Under the pieces are notes generated by a model. That model was given only the letters and a program-made list of their open reading frames with translations, had not been told where the DNA came from and ran no database searches. From assembly GCA_944472135.2 (NCBI GenBank), contig OX235270.1, forward strand, positions 140,445,632 through 140,509,631: a DNA stretch of 64,000 nt, given 5' to 3'. The first letter of the stretch is position 1; each line of letters begins with the position of its first letter. The position numbers and the translations under genes were made by a program. This document shows positions 34,371 to 45,404 of this stretch, piece by piece. This DNA comes from Trichobilharzia regenti (taxonomy: Eukaryota > Platyhelminthes > Trematoda > Strigeidida > Schistosomatidae).

Positions 34371-34830
34371 GTCAACCTGAGAAGGGTTGTAGGCGTACTG
34401 CTGTAAGTCCTACAATTCTTCAAAGGGTAGCGCATCAATGAGCAGTCCAATGTGCTTGGTGTGTGATTTTGTACATATGTTCATATTGTATATACTGAAT
34501 TGATATCATCTGTCATCTAGCTGTTGGTAATTCTGTTTGTGTCCGGACGACTTCCACTTGGATCATCAACCTGAGAAGGAATGTAGGCGTACTGCTGTAA
34601 GTCCTACAGTTCTTCAAGGGTAGTTTGTCGTGCCAGAATCCACAACATTTGATGTGTTGATTGTACATATGTTTGTGTTAAATAATTGTGTGAGTTCCAA
34701 TTATTGTAATTGTTGGTTAATCTTGTTTGTGTCCGGACATTCCACAACTTACAATCGTCAACCTGAGAAGGGTTGTAGGCGTACTGGTGTAAGTCCTGGA
34801 ATTCTTCAAAGGAATTCCACCAAGACATGA
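34371..34830 (+). repeat. three 193-bp tandem repeats with a conserved hairpin
   Basis: Each repeat begins TCAACCTGAGAAGG and contains a GTAGG...CCTAC stem around an ACT...AGT inner pair, at 34389-34413, 34583-34607 and 34775-34799. Copy A has one such unit at 24651-24710, where the stem is GCAGG...CCTGC (24669-24693). A T-A pair has become C-G, which keeps pairing. In the third B unit the outer stem is partly broken. The repeats start right after the gag stop. Confidence 0.8.
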
Positions 34831-35516
34831 TCGCGAGGTTGTTTGTACTATTTGTATATACGTGTGGTGTGTCATATCAATTGGTGTTTTTGGATTCATT
34901 GTGTTTACTCGTTGTTTTCGTACCTTGTTGTTATTGCATAATTTTGTTAAAATTTTCGTCGTGATTACTTCTGAAGTTGTTTCGAGTCTTCTACATCCAT
35001 GAATGAATTGATTGATGTTAGAGACAGCAGATGGGTCGTATACGCCGGGGAGGCTAGGCTATTGCTGAGAATGAAATGCACACGGAGATAATTGTTAGCT
35101 GCGGTCCGACACGCCGGGGAGAAAGAGTGTAAACGACTGAGGCTCGCATACGTCACCGTTACTAGAACTGAGGCAGAATGAGTGACAAGCGATTTCAGTG
35201 GTAATTGGTAGTGAGTAGATAAGAGGATGTGCGTAGAGTATCGTGAGGTGCTGCCATGGTCACGTTGCATTCTGCAAGAGTCATTCTAGCAAGTGGCGAT
35301 TGTGTTGCAAGATGTCAAGAGGACGCTTTTAACTGGAGGCGCAGGTCGTCATTGATGTGTGAGATTGTGCTGTGGGTATGCTTGTGGTGTGTTGGCTTTT
35401 CTGTTTGTTTTCCATTTCAGCTCTGTCCGTGTGACCCAGGTTCTCGCAATGGCATCCAAGTCAACGTGTATTGGTCGTGATGGAAAAAAGGGATGGATCC
35501 GTTTTTTGCCGGGGAG
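34831..35516 (+). other. noncoding region of copy B up to the polypurine tract
   Basis: Shared with copy A (24711-25405) at high similarity; no open frame or recognisable pol remnant. It ends in GCCGGGGAG directly before the 3' LTR, a plausible plus-strand primer site. Confidence 0.7.
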
Positions 35517-36804
35517 TGTCAATGTAGTTGAAGATTGAACGATCAATTCATTGTTGTTTGCTCAAAACCAACTTCCCCAATTTTCGCGGAGGCATCAATA
35601 CGACAGTCATCGTCTCATCGGTCGCTGTTCAGAAAGAAGTCAGGCCAGAACTGTCAGAAGTAATATTGTGATTTATTATTGTAATATTTGTTCACAGATC
35701 TTAGAGGAATTATTTTTTATATGTTGGTGTAACAATAAAGAATTCTGGAGCGGCCAATCGGTGTTTTGGTTTTTGCGTCCGTTATAATAATAATAGTAAT
35801 TTTATTTTCATATAAACATAAATTTACATGAAAATGCATGACATTTTACAGGCACGATCAAGTATGGTATAATGTCAAATCCTCATTTGTCTACAAGTTA
35901 ATGACGTTTCAACAGTTGAATATTTGATGCATATATATAATTACACTCATTGTCTGAACCAGGCCGTTTAGTTATTGAATTGTACAATTGTCCTCCAGGT
36001 TGAGCGGAAAAATCGACTTCGTTTCGTTTTCATCCCGTGGTTGTAGGCATACGATAACCAACCAATATTGAGGTATGTACAACGTTTACAAGGGATTGGA
36101 AGCTGTTTTAGAAAAGTTAAAGTGCTAATGTGAATCATTAAAGCGTAATAAATTAAGCAAGTGCAATATATCATTAATAAACACATTTATATAGAAAAGA
36201 GAATGGGGAAGTAATTAATCCTTAGGCTGACGACGTTCATTTGCAATGTATAATGAAACCAATATATTTTATACTATCATGCGTTCACTTTTGGCTTTAA
36301 TACAATTATTTTCAAGCCAGTTGTTTTTATTTCATGTCTTTTTTTTCTATTTGGTGCACAGCCGTACCCTACAGAGAATAGGAATAGAACAAGTCGAATC
36401 AAGTTCATAAAGAGCTATAAAATGTTAGGTTTAATGGAATATAATGGGGATCAAGTAAAGACGTTTTTAGAAAATGAGTGAGGTAAGACATTGTGAAGTG
36501 GTATTTTAAGATCTGACAATGGATAGCAAGTTAATTTATAAGATGCCCATAAATCTGTGCAGATCCCGCGTGGTCGCATCTCAACAATAGGCTGAGCGAA
36601 TGGTATATATTTAAAGGTAGAAGCATGATCTGTCTAGGCGTTCGTTATTATCTTTTTCAAGATAAAGATCTAAGCCCTCATAAAAATCAGGAATATCTCG
36701 AGCCTTCACCTTTATTACTAAGCGTTTCTGAAAAACTTCAAGGAACAGAGTGAGCCGAGCGTAGCAAGAGCTGGGCATTAACGGTTTACGAGACGTGACT
36801 GACA
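35517..36804 (+). mobile_element. 3' LTR of copy B, split by an insertion
   Basis: LTR sequence is 35517-35785 and 36716-36804 (about 358 bp once joined). The interruption lies at CCGTTAT|TACTAAG, which is continuous in the 5' LTR at 32170-32185. Confidence 0.9.
35786..36715 (-). mobile_element. (ATT)n-tailed retroposon nested in the 3' LTR
   Basis: A 930-bp insertion flanked by TTAT (35782-35785 and 36712-36715). Its left end is an (AAT)n run followed by a TTTATTTTCATATAAAC motif shared with other 3' ends of this family (17940, 37498), so it is a minus-strand 5'-truncated non-LTR copy. No protein motif is readable inside. Confidence 0.8.
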
Positions 36805-36809
36805 TACGT

Positions 36810-38088
36810 TATTTTCGATATACGTAGTCGTCCTAAATTTGTTATTATGCATATGTAGTAATCGCATAACGAGCATAAGCTAAACGTATAATTTTTCGCT
36901 AGATTTGATGAAAGGTAATCTTTTACGCAGTCGGATTGAATGTAACTGAGATGTTGCACGCACATAAAGACTTATAACGGTCTACGACTTTTACAGTATT
37001 TTACAAAAGAGTTACTATATTTTGTTATTACAATACAAACACATGTTTGACGTTCTTTTCTTCTTAACACTAATGCTTACTTATGGTATGCGCAACCGGA
37101 TTAAATGTAACTGAAACATTTCATTCGAGGCTTGATGACGTACTGAGGAAATAATAACGGTATTACTACGTTGCCGATCAATTCCGTTAACTATGCGATG
37201 TCCTCGAAACGATAAGTAGGTAGTCAACATAAATGCATATATTTACAAAATAACAACAGTCAAACAGTACATATTCGCCTTAAAAAGGGTTTATAACAAC
37301 TCGGTGAAAAAAATCACAGCTGTAGTTCTTTATTGCTACATCATAGTCAAATTAAAGTCCACTAATCGTTTTATCCACAAAATAGGGATCAGTTTCTCTC
37401 AGATAATTGTGACACTGGGCCCGTCTTTACAGCTTTCAGCACCACCCGAGCCTTCAGAAGAAACTGGTTATGATCTTTCCATGCAAAGATCGAGATTAAT
37501 AATAATAATATATTTCACATAAATTAAGCATTTACATGGTTCACATACCGTTTGTACAGGCATGATCATATTGAACAAGTGCAATCTGAAATTGAACACT
37601 GTTTTATGAAATTAAAAATTGGAAAATAGCCTCCTTCAACCACCTCCGGCCGCACTGAGAAATACCTAAGGACGTATACATATCAGGTGAGTTAATCTTA
37701 CCTCAGGTGAACGATTCCTTATCTTAGCCACAATGAATATGTGAAAAGGGAGGGAAAAATAGCAGAATCGGCAAGATTAGTCCATATATTCCACGACAGA
37801 TTTGAAGAATTGTGGAACTGCCGATTTATCTTTCACAGTTTGTCTTCGGCGAAATGCAAATATTACACAACTGCCTCACCTTTCCGTCCATTAAAATCAA
37901 CTGAAAAAGACTAAATCTTCAAACTTTATACTTCTTTGATTAAGTTACCCAATAATGTTCTTTTTGATAGTGGGTCCACATGCATTTCATATCTGTAAAA
38001 TTTATACATATGTTAACTTGTCTCCTTAAGCTGAAAAATGTAATGTTTGTGCGACTTTTATTACTATCATTTTAAAGCCTGCCTCAGT
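36810..38088. other. AT-rich spacer, no gene recognised
   Basis: No coding or RNA feature supported. At 37497-37640 there is another minus-strand (AAT)n retroposon 3' end (AATAATAATAATATATTTC...GCATTTACATGG), of the same type as at 35786. Confidence 0.5.
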
Positions 38089-38656
38089 ATTTCAGTTGTT
38101 TCGACAGGAGTGGTGGATATTAACTGCTCAGCGACAGTATGGATATAAGTTCATCACATTATCTTAGGAAAGTTGGGTTGTAGTTGGTGAGGCATATATG
38201 ATGCCCGACGAGCATGCATCTGTTCGTGTGATGCTGCAGTGAGTTATACCTTTTTCATGTTGTCGGTTTATGTTCATTTTATTCCACTTATTGTGTTGGG
38301 CAGAAGTTTTACAAACCAAATTTTTTGTCTGTTTGAGGGTAAGTATCTTAATCGTTAATGTTTTATTTATAATTTTTGATAAAACATTAACGATTAAGAT
38401 ACTTACCCTCAAACAGACAAAAAATTTGGTTTGTAAAACTTCTGCCCAACACAATAAGTGGAATAAAATGAACATAAACCGACAACATGAAAAAGGTATA
38501 ACTCACTGCAGCATCACACGAACAGATGCATGCTCGTCGGGCATCATATATGCCTCACCAACTACAACCCAACTTTCCTAAGATAATGTGATGAACTTAT
38601 ATCCATACTGTCGCTGAGCAGTTAATATCCACCACTCCTGTCGAAACAACTGAAAT
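38089..38656. repeat. perfect long hairpin, 278-bp arms
   Basis: 38089-38366 is the reverse complement of 38379-38656 with a 12-nt loop. Wherever compared the arms match base for base. Neither arm contains a known gene or element; the same 103-codon frame on both strands is only a consequence of the symmetry. No target-site duplication is evident at its ends. Confidence 0.95.
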
Positions 38657-39608
38657 TCAAAAACCTTCCTCACGCAAAGAAAATACCCACAAGCAGTAGA
38701 AATCTACTAATTATTGCGTCTAAAGCTTACGTATTTTACTCCCAACAGTGACATTGCAGATCAAATGAGATAAGCATATCACTGATTTCAAAATAACACA
38801 CGAACTATAATTCAAGGATTCTGCACACAACAAAATTATGTATGAAAACTGACTTCAAGCTTTATTTTTTTCCCAGGCACTTATAACCCATCCATCAAAG
38901 ACCTGGTTCTTTTGGAAATGCGAAGACAATACTTCTGTATTTCCTAATGTGTTGCACTCACTGACAATCTAGCAGATTTTTCCAACTATGCATAGAAATG
39001 ATTGTACATAAGTGAAAAGGATGTTCTATACTATTGGGATTAACATTTATCAAGTGTATGTATAATCTCCAGTGTACATGTTAAACATATTTTGCTATCG
39101 ATTGTAAAATGTGACTGAATAATATCGTTCTATTTCTGTAACAATTTGATGATGCCTGTAAACTGGCGTCCCTCATGTATTGTACTATGAGTAACGTGAG
39201 CTACGTATTTGCCGCAGGTTTTAAGCATAGTAACATCTAACAATCACAGTATGCATACGTGGCCTTGAAGTGCTCGGCCTCTCCATAAGGTCATGAGATT
39301 TCCTCGCTCGTGATTGGTCAGTCTGATATCACCCAACAAGTCTCTGTAGCGGTGTTTGCAAACATTATTGGCTGTTTTGTCTTTTTGCTAATTTTTAAGG
39401 TGATTTCAATGGTCCTTTAGAATCACTGATAATTCATATAGTCATGGAAGAGGAAATTGATGAGGTTCCAGTTGATTTGATCACTGAATTCGATGAATTA
39501 GTCCGCTAAAATATTCTAAGGACTTGGAAGGAGTGTGAAGAATGCAGACCACTTTTTCAAGAGGTGATGAAATAAACGAGGTGGATCCACATTACAAGTA
39601 ATTCGGAT
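38657..39608. other. right part of the palindrome spacer
   Basis: Mostly unassigned AT-rich DNA. A plus-strand retroposon 3'-end block, GATGATGCCTGTAAACTGGC, lies at 39148-39167. A 23-codon frame starting at 39443 (MEEEIDEVPVDL) is too short to support as a gene. Confidence 0.45.
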
Positions 39609-40810
39609 TCAAATTAATTGGTAGAGGATAGAAGGCTTGGAGCCTATGTTATTACTTTTCTAGTAGATTTCCGTGGTCGTCCAAACCCTTCTTGAACGAA
39701 TCTGTTGGGGTTACAGACACCACTTCTTCTGGGAGTTGGCTCCAAGAGTTTATGACTCGATGTGAGAACCAGTACTCAACAACAATATGATTTCTCCTCG
39801 GCTTTCGAACTCTCCTGCTATGTCCTCTAAGGTGTTCCGACCTGGTGGGAAGGAAAAGAGAGAATAGGTCAGGTCCGTAGTCATTATTTAAAATTTTAAA
39901 CATTGTGATTAAATCTTCTCTCTGCCTACGGTATGACAGTGAGAAGAGATTTAAACTGTCTAGTCTGTCCTCGTATGATAAGTCAGCTACGCCGTGAACC
40001 ATACGTGTTGCCTTCCTTTGAACACTTTCTAGAATGTATGAGTCCCCTGTTAGACAAGGACTGGCGACCTGGACGCAGTTTTCCAGTCTTGATCTCACCA
40101 GAGATGTATATAAGGAGGTGAACATGTCTCTGGTAATTCTTGTAAAGGCTCTGCGAATCGCCCATAAGGACCTGAAACTACGTGCAGCCACCGCGCGAGA
40201 GTGTGCTGCAGTTTTTAAGTCGTGGCTAACTATGACACCTAAGTTCAAGTGAGTCTGAATTGATGGAAGTGTTATTCCCTCTAATTCGTAGGAGCTTGTG
40301 CTTGATTGTCTGATGAGCATGGTTGCACATTTTGCCACATTGATCGGGAGTATCCATTCAACGGACCACTCTGACAATTTGTTGAGGCCCTCTTGCAACG
40401 TGAACGTATCACTGTTGCCCTTCAGCTCTCTCCAAATTTTTAAGTCATCTGCGTATAGGACCATAGGGGAGTCGGTGAGCAGAGGTAAATCATTGATATA
40501 CAGAATAAATAGGAGAGGACCGAGTACCGTGCCTTGTGGCACTCCGCTACGTACTGCTGTCCGAGAGGAGAGTTTCGAGTTTATCCTAACCCTCTGCCTC
40601 CTATCTATGAGGAATCCCCTGAGTCAGTCCAGTAATCTGCCTTTGGTACCAAGACTTTCCAATTTCATGAGTAGTCTTTTGTGAGGTACTTTATCAGAGG
40701 CTTTACTGAAGTCTATGAAGACGATGTCAACGGGTCTTCTGTTGTCCTTTGATTTGACCCAGCTTTCTCTTTCAGTGAGGAGATTTGACAGGCATGAGAG
40801 GTTCCTCCAG
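39609..40810 (-). pseudogene. CR1-type RT palm to C-terminus (right arm)
   Basis: Minus-strand twin of 29651-30845: intact YADD near 40440-40450, the same stop (TCA at about 40626), and the same 296-codon open stretch 40542-39652. The CR1 3' untranslated sequence diverges from the left arm after about 39609. Confidence 0.9.
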
Positions 40811-43800
40811 AACCCAGCTTATATGTTTCATTTTCGTGTCATGTTTGTCGACATCGACGATCAGAAAGCAAGCACCTAAGAATGCCACAGTGAGTACTGT
40901 AAAGTACTTAAGCTAACATCCTTAAGTTCCGTGATCCTCAGTGTAAAAAGATATTTAAAGAGATGGTGTACACAACGAATAACGACAGGCAATTACGAGA
41001 TTGTGTTAACACTTCTTTAGGTTTAGTGACTTGATGACTTTAATGAGGTTGTAGTATCCTGCAGCCACGTAGTACATAAATAAAAACTTATGGAGTTGTC
41101 GTAATATGTGGGCAGCCTGTTATATGAAAGACGTTGTCACTCTTTGCAAAAAACCAATAACAGAGTCGAATGCTGCCATAAGCACATGAAGACACATCTC
41201 AGGAAGTGCTTCCCATTGAAGTTGAGCATCCGGAGATTTGGAATTGTCCTATAGAGTCGTCGGGAAGAAAGGCTGGTGGAGAAAATCGCAATCTGCATTA
41301 CTTCATTAATTTTGACGTAGGTCCTATAGTTGTAAGCTGAAATTTTTCTAGGTGGACGAAGGCCTTTCCAACATTCTGAGGCATCTAACAAACTATGCCC
41401 CCTATGCACTTTACAAAAGCATCAAGAGGCATCCGGAAATGAAAGCCACGGATTGCATAGAAGCATACGTGTTATCCGAAGAAGGTGAAAGATACTTCGT
41501 TGTGGACAAACTTGACTGCAGCTGCACATGTTTTCAAAACAGCAATATGCCACTGCCATGGCGTCATCTAGTTCATACCAAATGTCATATATATACACGT
41601 CTGGGTAAGTTCATATAGGCCTCAAGTTAATCTGTAAAAGATGTGTTTAGACATAGTACTAGGTGGTTACGAGACAACAATCACACTGTCATCCAATCAC
41701 AATCGACACCAGCGGTGGACTTGGACGTGGAGATGCTCATACAAAGAATAATATATCAAATCAGAAGCCTTCAACAGACGCACCCTAGGATATGTAGAAG
41801 TGCGTTTCTTTACGTATACAATTATCTGCTTGAAGCTGGTGCACAGGCGTCAGGCATCTACATCATCAAGCTCGGACCGATCTATGTACATATTTTTAAA
41901 GACAATTGTAAATAAATTTTCCTATAAAAAGTTTTCTTCACTCTAACTTACGAAAAATGTTGTTGAAACGGTTAAACGAATAGATTTTAACGTACTAGCT
42001 TCCGTCTCGGTGAACCCTTGGCATTGTTTTACCGTTATTACAATAACCATATTTGCACTTGGTTACACATATCGAACAATATAGTTAAAATTATTCCCAT
42101 TGTGGTTTATTACGATAAGTAGAAATCGGAAGCATACTATCTCAGGTAGATTTACTTTTCACCTTGTGTGACTATGAATCCGAAGTCCGTTAATAGGTTC
42201 CTACTAAGACGATACACAACTCTAAGCGCTTATAATCTCAATGTTTTCTTTTACAAGTGGACTCAGTAACTTCATTACAGTACGACGTAGTCTTTTTATC
42301 AATAAGCCTCTCCGGATATCTAATTTTACTTAGCATTTCTAAGATCACGTCATATACTCCTTACCTCACAACTTACGCAAAGGCTTGAAATCAGTCTTAT
42401 CAAGTAAAATAAACAAACGAATAACGAGGAATACATTTATTAATGAATAAACATGTAATACAAAATCCACAACACTGCGGGTATATTTTTCTTTATCACC
42501 CAAATCCATGAGATTCTCGAAAGATATTATCTGAAAAAGACTTCTAAAGATGTAGACATTGATACCAGTGTAAATACAATAATCAGCCACTTAACATGTT
42601 TAAAATGACGAAATAATTAGTTAAATTGTGTATAATTACGTCAGTCAACATTTTTAGAGAATACAAAATCGATATTGTACCTGCCCGTAAACATCAAGTT
42701 CACGCCATAGAATAAGGAAATATTATACGTATATAATTTCTAGGTATTTCTGTAGACTTCCCTTAATGAAACACATGTGGAGGAGCCTTCACAGGATTAG
42801 TAAAAGTACACAACAAATTAAATGAACAACGAACTATCCCACCTAATCATGTCCGTGCGTAATCGCTTAAACAGCAAAATAATTCACAAAAAGTCATTAA
42901 AACATTCAAGTAATATAACACTTTCTGTACGGAAAAGTACGTATTTCAACAATTTGTAAGTTGGCTGCAATTTACGGCCGGATAAGGACACCATCACCTG
43001 CTTTTTATGCTAAAATCACCGTATTCCATCAACGTTTATCAAGAATACAAGTGTAATAGTGCATAAAAGAACGACAAATAGCCTAACTTTGAGGTTTTTT
43101 TAATAAAATAGCCAGTATCCATCAGCTGATCAAATGACCTACGGCCGTGTACAGGCTGCCATTATATGGCGAATCCCCAATTTTAAGTAGCGCCTTGACG
43201 GCATATACGCCGTTTAGTTGATTCGAGTTGGGGCTAGTCGTCCAGGAAAACGCGGTTGACGCGATTTTGGTGCTTATTTTGCTCTCGTTGGATGAATTTG
43301 TGTGAAAATTGTTGTTCGATATCGTTCTTGAGCATTTGCCGATTGCTTGCGTGGCAGGACACTTGAATATATGGTTCATGCAATTATTGACGTGCTCTAT
43401 TTGACCAAATTTGCGTACACGTGTATCCTAGTACTTCTCCGCGATTATTATAGTGTCTCAACGATGTGTTTTCTCAACGCCCACAACGTAAATCAAAAGG
43501 CCTTTGAGAAGGAGTACGAACGTGTATTAACGCAGTAATCAAAGTTCAAAAGTTGAGTGAGTACAAATTATCAATTGATAACACGCAATCTTCAGAGTGA
43601 TAAACAAATCAAAGTTCAATTACATAGTGAAAGTATGCTATAATGATGAGTAATAAAATGGGTCACTACAATAGCCCCTCCGTAGAATGCAGGTAAATAA
43701 AGTTTAGCTGTATTCGGAATGATATTGTCAATTACAATGACAGAAGAAATATACAAGCGTTTCCGGTATGAAAACCAAACTGAAGATTTTAAATTTTCGG

Positions 43801-43985
43801 AGGTTTGATAATATAAGTGTACATATTCGAAAATGCTAACAAATTTGAAGCGAAGCAAAATGTAACAATAAAACCAGAAAAATCATTAGAATAATAATGA
43901 GGTTGTCATTGTAAAGAGTTACACAATAGATTTATATCTTAAATACGGTTAATCGCACAGTAATAAGGAAGTATTGAAATGATGC
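40806..43985 (+). mobile_element. MULE-type transposon remnant inside CR1 (right arm)
   Basis: Twin of 26136-29650 without the retroposon insertion, so it shows the MULE-type sequence in its simpler form. The transposase remnant is on the plus strand, opposite to the host CR1. Confidence 0.65.
40910..41915 (+). pseudogene. MULE transposase C-terminal half, SWIM-like, two micro-introns
   Basis: Pieces in order: FRDPQCKKIFKEMVY (about 40925), YVGSLLYERRCHSLQKTNNRVE (41100-41175, the NNR block before the SWIM region), MKTHLRKCF, then DEGLSNILRHLTNYAPYALYKSIKR, a beta segment ERYFVVDK, and CSCTCFQNSNMPLPWRHLV. The last is a SWIM finger (CxC...CxH) in which the third Cys is Trp. A 36-nt GTAAGT...AAAAG gap (41605-41640) would join IYTRL in frame to DVFRHSTRWLRDNN, the expected continuation. 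A 35-nt GTAGGT...TTCTAG gap (41317-41351) may be a second intron. A TAG inside the SIRRFGIVL segment inactivates it. The DDE catalytic part is not recognisable. Confidence 0.65.
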
Positions 43986-45290
43986 AGCCAGAGCTGACCC
44001 TGTAGGCAGTGATGACTCCTGAGTGAATACTTGGGAGAAGTAGTTTGCCATTGCTTCTGCTTTTTCTTGATCTTCTTCGATTGTATCTTTGTCAATAATC
44101 AGGTTTGGGACACCATTGGATGTTTTATTCCTGAAATTCAAGTACGAGAAAATTTTCTTAGGTCGTGCCTTTGCATTTTGAGCCAGGTGCGCCTTGAACT
44201 TCATCCTTGATTGTCGGATTTCTGCAATAGCTTTATTTCTAGCAGTGTTATATAATTTCCTGGTCTCAGAAGTCTCAAGCGTGGCAAACAGGTTCCAACA
44301 TTTGTGTATACGTCTGAGTAAATTACGAATGTCCCGGTTTATCCAAAGGGGGAAATGTTTCCGACACTTTGGGACAGACCAAGGGATAAAAGGTTCAGTT
44401 ACTTGGGCGTAAAGTTGTTTAACTTGTTTCCATGCGGTTTCTACTTGGGACTCTGGGTTGATGTACCAGTTTACCGAGTTGGCTGCCGAGACGATCGCAT
44501 TTATGTCAGCTTTCCAAACGATTGGTCGATCTATGGTTTTGGCCGTTGCTGCCGTTGCTATGAACTTGAAAGTGAGTAGAACATGGTCACTTCTTCCTAA
44601 AGGAGGTAGATGTTGTATGAGATCCACATCCTCACCGTTGGAGAACACTAGGTCCAGAGTTGACGAGGAGTGCTGAGAGTCATAGTGCGTGGGCTTAATG
44701 ATATGTTGGACTAGGGCTAGCAATATACTAGATTCCAGCAGTTTATGATCGAAGGAGTTGACTGAAGATGGAGTTGTTAGGCTCGACCAGTCAACTGTTG
44801 GGGCGTTGAAGTCGCTGACTACGAGACTTCGACATTTTGAAGTCCAGGAGCCTAGCTTCTCTATTAGGAAGTCATCTGCACTGCATCCAGGACTGCGGTA
44901 CACAGCAATGAGGTCAATGTCTTGGCCTATGCATTTAAGTCTGCAGCGTAGAAGTTCTCACGACTCACTTTCGTGGGTGAGTGCTTCGATACTACGCACG
45001 GTTAGGCCTTTCTTGAGGTAGATGACTACGCCACCTCCTTTGCGGTTTAGTCGGTCCACCCTAAGCACTTCGAAGTTTGGCAGGTTAACTTCGTTATCAG
45101 TAACATCGTGTGTGAGCTATGTCTCTGTGATAATAATTACATCCGGGTTTCCGGATTCTATCATGTTAACCAGCTCATTCCTTTTATTTAACAGGCTGCG
45201 GGCGTTTGTGTAGCAGACTGTTAATTCAGATTGGTGCTTCCCCGCCCCACCCACATGCATTCTCATTCAACACAGCCACAGAAATAAAGG
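43986..45290 (-). pseudogene. CR1-type endonuclease and linker (right arm and beyond)
   Basis: On the minus strand from about 45220: YTNARSLLNKRNEL, PDVIIITET followed by TAG where Trp is expected (near 45117), DRLNRKGGGVVIYL, VYRSPGCSADDF, VVSDFNAPTVDW (normally GDFNAP), LGRSDHVLL and PFIPWS. A 323-codon frame (44903-43932) is open through endonuclease and linker into the MULE junction. A second stop lies near 44960. The APE-type endonuclease nicks target DNA. This is the best-preserved endonuclease in the window. Confidence 0.9.
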
Positions 45291-45404
45291 GAATAGTTCA
45301 TGTTGGATTCTACATTCTATTGCAAAGTGGCTAGAAGCAATTCTCAAATAATCACATAGTTTATGCAAGCTCGCCAAAATATTGTTGGATATTGAATGAG
45401 TATA

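Larger units (their letters stand above)
31911..36804 (+). mobile_element. gag-only LTR retrotransposon, copy B
   Basis: A structurally complete non-autonomous LTR element. The 5' LTR is 31911-32268; one open gag-like frame (32412-34367) follows; three tandem hairpin repeats lie right after the stop (34371-34830); then about 700 bp of noncoding DNA and a purine-rich GCCGGGGAG abutting the 3' LTR (35517-36804, interrupted). TACGT is duplicated at 31906-31910 and 36805-36809. There is no protease, RT, RNase H or integrase, so it must have moved with enzymes supplied by another element. LTRs are near-identical outside the nested insertion, suggesting recent mobility. Confidence 0.9.
39609..44423. 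repeat. right arm of large inverted duplication
   Basis: Reverse-complement copy of 25694-30845 minus the 337-bp insertion. Here the CR1 element continues beyond the arm into its endonuclease (to about 45290), so on the 5' side of CR1 the right arm is the more complete copy. Confidence 0.95.

Noticed and set aside
34604..34899. Antisense genes across the hairpin repeats
   Set aside because: Short frames within repeats of the LTR element; not conserved in copy A.
35349..35546. Pol remnant on the minus strand of the noncoding region
   Set aside because: No RT, protease, RNase H or integrase motif can be read in any frame between the hairpin repeats and the 3' LTR.
38164..38581. Two overlapping identical 103-codon genes on opposite strands
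   Set aside because: They are mirror images created by the perfect hairpin; no protein motif or start context supports them.
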